Below, piece after piece: positions 3,978 to 6,269 of a DNA stretch of 6,269 nucleotides. How positions within the stretch are numbered: position 1 is the stretch's first letter; every line of letters starts with the position of its first letter. The stretch is from CAYIGN01 sp964363055. GTDB taxonomy: Bacteria; Patescibacteriota; Minisyncoccia; Sungbacterales; HO2-52-23. Location: assembly GCA_964363055.1 (NCBI GenBank), contig CAYIGN010000047.1, positions 1-6,269 of the forward strand, given 5' to 3'. A program made the position numbers and the translations under genes. The notes under the pieces are model-generated. The model was not told the origin of the DNA. It saw only the letters and a list, made by a program, of their open reading frames with translations, and searched no databases.

Positions 3978-6269
3978 TCATTTTGGCCAGGCCTCAATCA
4001 TAAGAAGCCGTTTGTCTTTCAGCGCCAACCGCTGCCACACCTCCTCGGTGATGAACGGCATAAATGGGTGGAGTAACCTCATCAGCGTGGTGTGGAATTC
4101 AAGGAGAAGGGATTGCGCCGCAGCGCGCGTCGCCGCCTCAGGTGATGCAAGCCGCGGCTTGGCCGCTTCAATCACCTTGTCCGCATAATAGTGCCAGAAG
4201 AAGTGATAGAGTCGCTCAGCCGCGTGGTGTAAGCGGAATTTTTCCATATCCGCAGTCGTATCTTTGACCAGTTTCTTCAATCGGGAACGCATCTCTTGAT
4301 CTGTCTTGGTATAGCTGACTTTGATATGAGGCAGAGTTCTCGCATGCGTCAGCAAAAACCGCGTCGCGTTCCATACTTTGTTGGCAAAATTGCGATACCC
4401 GCGGATTTTGTCTTCCGAGATGATTATATCATTTCCGGGGAGATTGCCTATAACCAGCGCCATGCGCACCGCATCCGTGCCATAAAGCTCGGCAACGCCC
4501 AAGGGATCAATCACATTGCCTTTGGATTTGGACATTTTCTGTCGGTCTTTGTCGCGCACCAGGCCGTGCAGATACACCGTCCGGAACGGAGTCCTGCCGG
4601 TACGCGCAAGTCCTAACATCACCATCCGCGCCACCCAGAAAAACAGGATGTCCCATCCGGTCTCCATAACGTCGGTCGGGTAGAAGGTCTTGTAGTCGCG
4701 CGAGTCAGGATACCCAAGCGCCAAAAACGGCCACTGCCCGGATGAAAACCAGGTGGTAAAGACATCGGGGTCTTGTGTGAGAGAAGATGTATTGCATTTT
4801 GGGCATTTTGAAGGCGGCTTGCCCGAGACAATTGTTGCTCCGCAGCCGGCTATTGAGGAGTCGCGAGTAAATTCATAAGTATAAATCCATACCGGCGTAT
4901 CATTATTTATATTCATTTCGGGATGATGACGTTTGAATGCGGCGATCAGTTGTTCTCGTTTGTCATAGACCTTCCAGTGTTTTGGGTCGCGCAGATCAAT
5001 ATCCTGCACAGTTACTTTTTTGGCCTCGGTAATGGTCCCATATCCAAATATGGTACCCTCGGCGCTGTTCTCAAAAAATACTTTGTCGCCGATGGCTAAG
5101 CCATGGTCGCGAGTGCGGTAGGTGCGGGTTTTCTTGTCAAATACCTGCGGCACAATGTCGCCCGCAAAACCCATTTTTTTGGCACCCTCGGGCAGGACGC
5201 CCTGACAGTACCAGACCGGAATTCGTATTCCCCAGGTAATCTGCTGTGACAAGTTCCAGTCGCGGATATTTTTTAGCCAATGGAAATATATTTTCTTAAA
5301 GCGCGCGGGAACGAATTTTATTTCCCCATTTTCCGCGGCTTCGATTGCTTTTCGGGCAAGCGGCTTCATTTTCAAAAACCATTGAGGCATCACTTGCGGT
5401 TCAATCGGCGTCTCGCACTTGTAGCAGACCGCGATTTTGTGATCATACCCTTCTTCTATTTTAGTTATTAGTCCTTTGGCTTTCAGCTTTTCTACAATCT
5501 TGGGCCGCGCCTCGGCAATTTTCATCCCGGCGAATTCTCCGGCAATCGGCAAGAGTCGGCCGTCCCTACCGATAATTTGCTCTTTATCCAGTTTATGCCG
5601 CTCGGCAATCTCGAAGTCCGCCGGATCATGCCACGGGGTAATTGTCATTACACCGGTTCCAAAATCTATATCAATTGCCTCGTCCTTTATGATTGTCGCG
5701 GTTATCGGACCGTTTATCCAGTCCACGTTCAGCGTTTGGCCTTCAGCATATTGCGCATATCGTTTGTCTTTGGGATGCATGACGACGTATTTGTCTCCAA
5801 ATTTTGTTTCTGGTCGGGCAGTTACAATGGTGAATGGGCCGTATTGCAGATAGTAGAGCGAATCTTTTCTTTCTATATACTTTGTTTCTAAATCCGCAAG
5901 CGCGGTCTGGTGCTTCACGCACCAATTAACAATGCGCTCGCCTCGGTAGATTAAACCGTCGTTGTAAAGCGTAACAAACGTTTCTTGAGTTTTCTGAATA
6001 ATATCAGGATCAAGCGTGAATTTCTTGCGCGACCAGTCGCAGGATGCACCAAGTTTGCGAAGCTGTGCTTCCACTGTTTTTTTGTTTTCCAGCGCAAATT
6101 GCAACATCTCTTGATACAACTGGTCCCTGGGAATTTGAAATCGGCTTCTCCCGTCCTTTTCGAGTTTCTTGTCAAATACCACTTGCGCCTCAAAACCGGC
6201 ATGATCCATGCCCGGGAGCCATAGCGTCTTGAATCCGCGCATCCGTTTATATCTGATCAACACATCTTC
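3978..6269 (-). CDS. valS: Valyl-tRNA synthetase, 5' end outside window, with ASCH-like insertion
   Basis: Class I synthetase that attaches valine to tRNA-Val and edits mischarged Thr. The reading frame is open to the right edge (first codons E D V L I R Y), so the N-terminus and HIGH motif are missing; 763 residues are present. Numbered from the edge: GMDHAGFEAQ about 19-28; editing domain with TARPET (150-155) and the conserved HDPADFE (214-220); WGIRIPVWYC (346-355); zinc-ribbon cysteines 355, 476, 489 and 492; DPDVFTTWFSSGQWPF (500-515); KMSKSKGN (578-585); then a helical anticodon-binding domain. It ends at EEVWQRLALKDKRLLMIEAWPK, without the C-terminal coiled-coil arm of typical bacterial ValRS. 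Between Cys355 and Cys476, normally a CxxC knuckle, 120 residues are inserted. Editing and KMSKS residues are intact, so the enzyme is expected to be functional. Confidence 0.97.
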   Translation of the reverse strand, partial: EDVLIRYKRMRGFKTLWLPGMDHAGFEAQVVFDKKLEKDGRSRFQIPRDQLYQEMLQFALENKKTVEAQLRKLGASCDWSRKKFTLDPDIIQKTQETFVTLYNDGLIYRGERIVNWCVKHQTALADLETKYIERKDSLYYLQYGPFTIVTARPETKFGDKYVVMHPKDKRYAQYAEGQTLNVDWINGPITATIIKDEAIDIDFGTGVMTITPWHDPADFEIAERHKLDKEQIIGRDGRLLPIAGEFAGMKIAEARPKIVEKLKAKGLITKIEEGYDHKIAVCYKCETPIEPQVMPQWFLKMKPLARKAIEAAENGEIKFVPARFKKIYFHWLKNIRDWNLSQQITWGIRIPVWYCQGVLPEGAKKMGFAGDIVPQVFDKKTRTYRTRDHGLAIGDKVFFENSAEGTIFGYGTITEAKKVTVQDIDLRDPKHWKVYDKREQLIAAFKRHHPEMNINNDTPVWIYTYEFTRDSSIAGCGATIVSGKPPSKCPKCNTSSLTQDPDVFTTWFSSGQWPFLALGYPDSRDYKTFYPTDVMETGWDILFFWVARMVMLGLARTGRTPFRTVYLHGLVRDKDRQKMSKSKGNVIDPLGVAELYGTDAVRMALVIGNLPGNDIIISEDKIRGYRNFANKVWNATRFLLTHARTLPHIKVSYTKTDQEMRSRLKKLVKDTTADMEKFRLHHAAERLYHFFWHYYADKVIEAAKPRLASPEAATRAAAQSLLLEFHTTLMRLLHPFMPFITEEVWQRLALKDKRLLMIEAWPK
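4866..5132 (-). other. ASCH/PUA-like domain inserted in ValRS zinc knuckle
   Basis: Residues about 380-468 of the visible ValRS run from KTRTYRTRDHGLAIGDKVFF through GTIFGYGTITEAKKV to TPVWIYTYEFT. The T-x-R start, the following GDKV strand, the central G-x-G-x-I-x-E strand, the DPKHW...LIAAFKRHHPE helical part and the final aromatic strand resemble ASCH domains, small PUA-like beta-barrels thought to bind RNA or nucleotides. This is judged by eye. The module is bounded by Cys355 and Cys476, whose side chains would sit close together on the zinc, so it could fold out without disturbing the synthetase core. Confidence 0.55.

Noticed and set aside
3188..3980. TGA recoding as in Gracilibacteria or Absconditabacteria
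   Set aside because: valS, prsW and the leader ORF end at TGA in sensible places, and no in-frame TGA interrupts any recognisable domain.
1..6269. tRNA, rRNA, CRISPR array or insertion sequence
   Set aside because: No cloverleaf, rRNA-like block, regularly spaced direct repeat or transposase frame was seen; the inverted repeats present are explained as leader or intergenic hairpins.

Overview
The window looks like part of a small bacterial genome, most likely a Candidate Phyla Radiation (Patescibacteria, Parcubacteria-like) organism. This is inferred from protein style: a histidyl-tRNA synthetase with archaeal/eukaryotic-like features, a valyl-tRNA synthetase reading GMDHAGFE and lacking the C-terminal coiled coil, and a small heat-shock protein with the NYYYKELFWGTFSRS signature. 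No marker gene fixes the taxonomy. TAA, TAG and TGA all end plausible genes, so the standard code fits.

Left part (1-1930, minus strand) is a histidine-related transcription unit. From upstream to downstream it contains: a good sigma70-type promoter (1898-1927); a previously unlisted leader ORF (1776-1853) with three consecutive His codons; a 53-nt hairpin (1781-1833); a Rho-independent terminator (1717-1749); an ideal ribosome binding site; a short-form HisG-like ATP phosphoribosyltransferase (936-1667); a perfect 15-bp hairpin (899-933); and hisS, which runs off the left edge. The hairpin and terminator share complementary strands, so the leader can be drawn as a classical leader-peptide attenuator sensing charged tRNA-His, here placed before hisG and the synthetase gene hisS. 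This is the most notable feature of the window. The HisG-like protein departs from the usual PRPP-site signature, and no other histidine biosynthesis gene is visible.

Middle part (2006-3096). A divergent plus-strand gene (2006-2455) encodes a small membrane-anchored protein of unknown function. It converges on an Hsp20/alpha-crystallin chaperone gene on the minus strand (2545-3096). Between them is a long palindrome built from CGAAT units (2455-2540).

Right part (3188-6269, minus strand). A PrsW-family multi-pass membrane protease (3188-3901, TTG start) lies downstream of valS (3978-6269, 5' end off the window). ValRS carries a roughly 120-residue insertion between the two cysteines of a zinc knuckle; this insertion resembles an ASCH/PUA-like domain. 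A short AT-rich region of ATTGTTA/TAACAAT repeats separates the two genes. valS, prsW and hsp20 all point the same way and may be partly co-transcribed.
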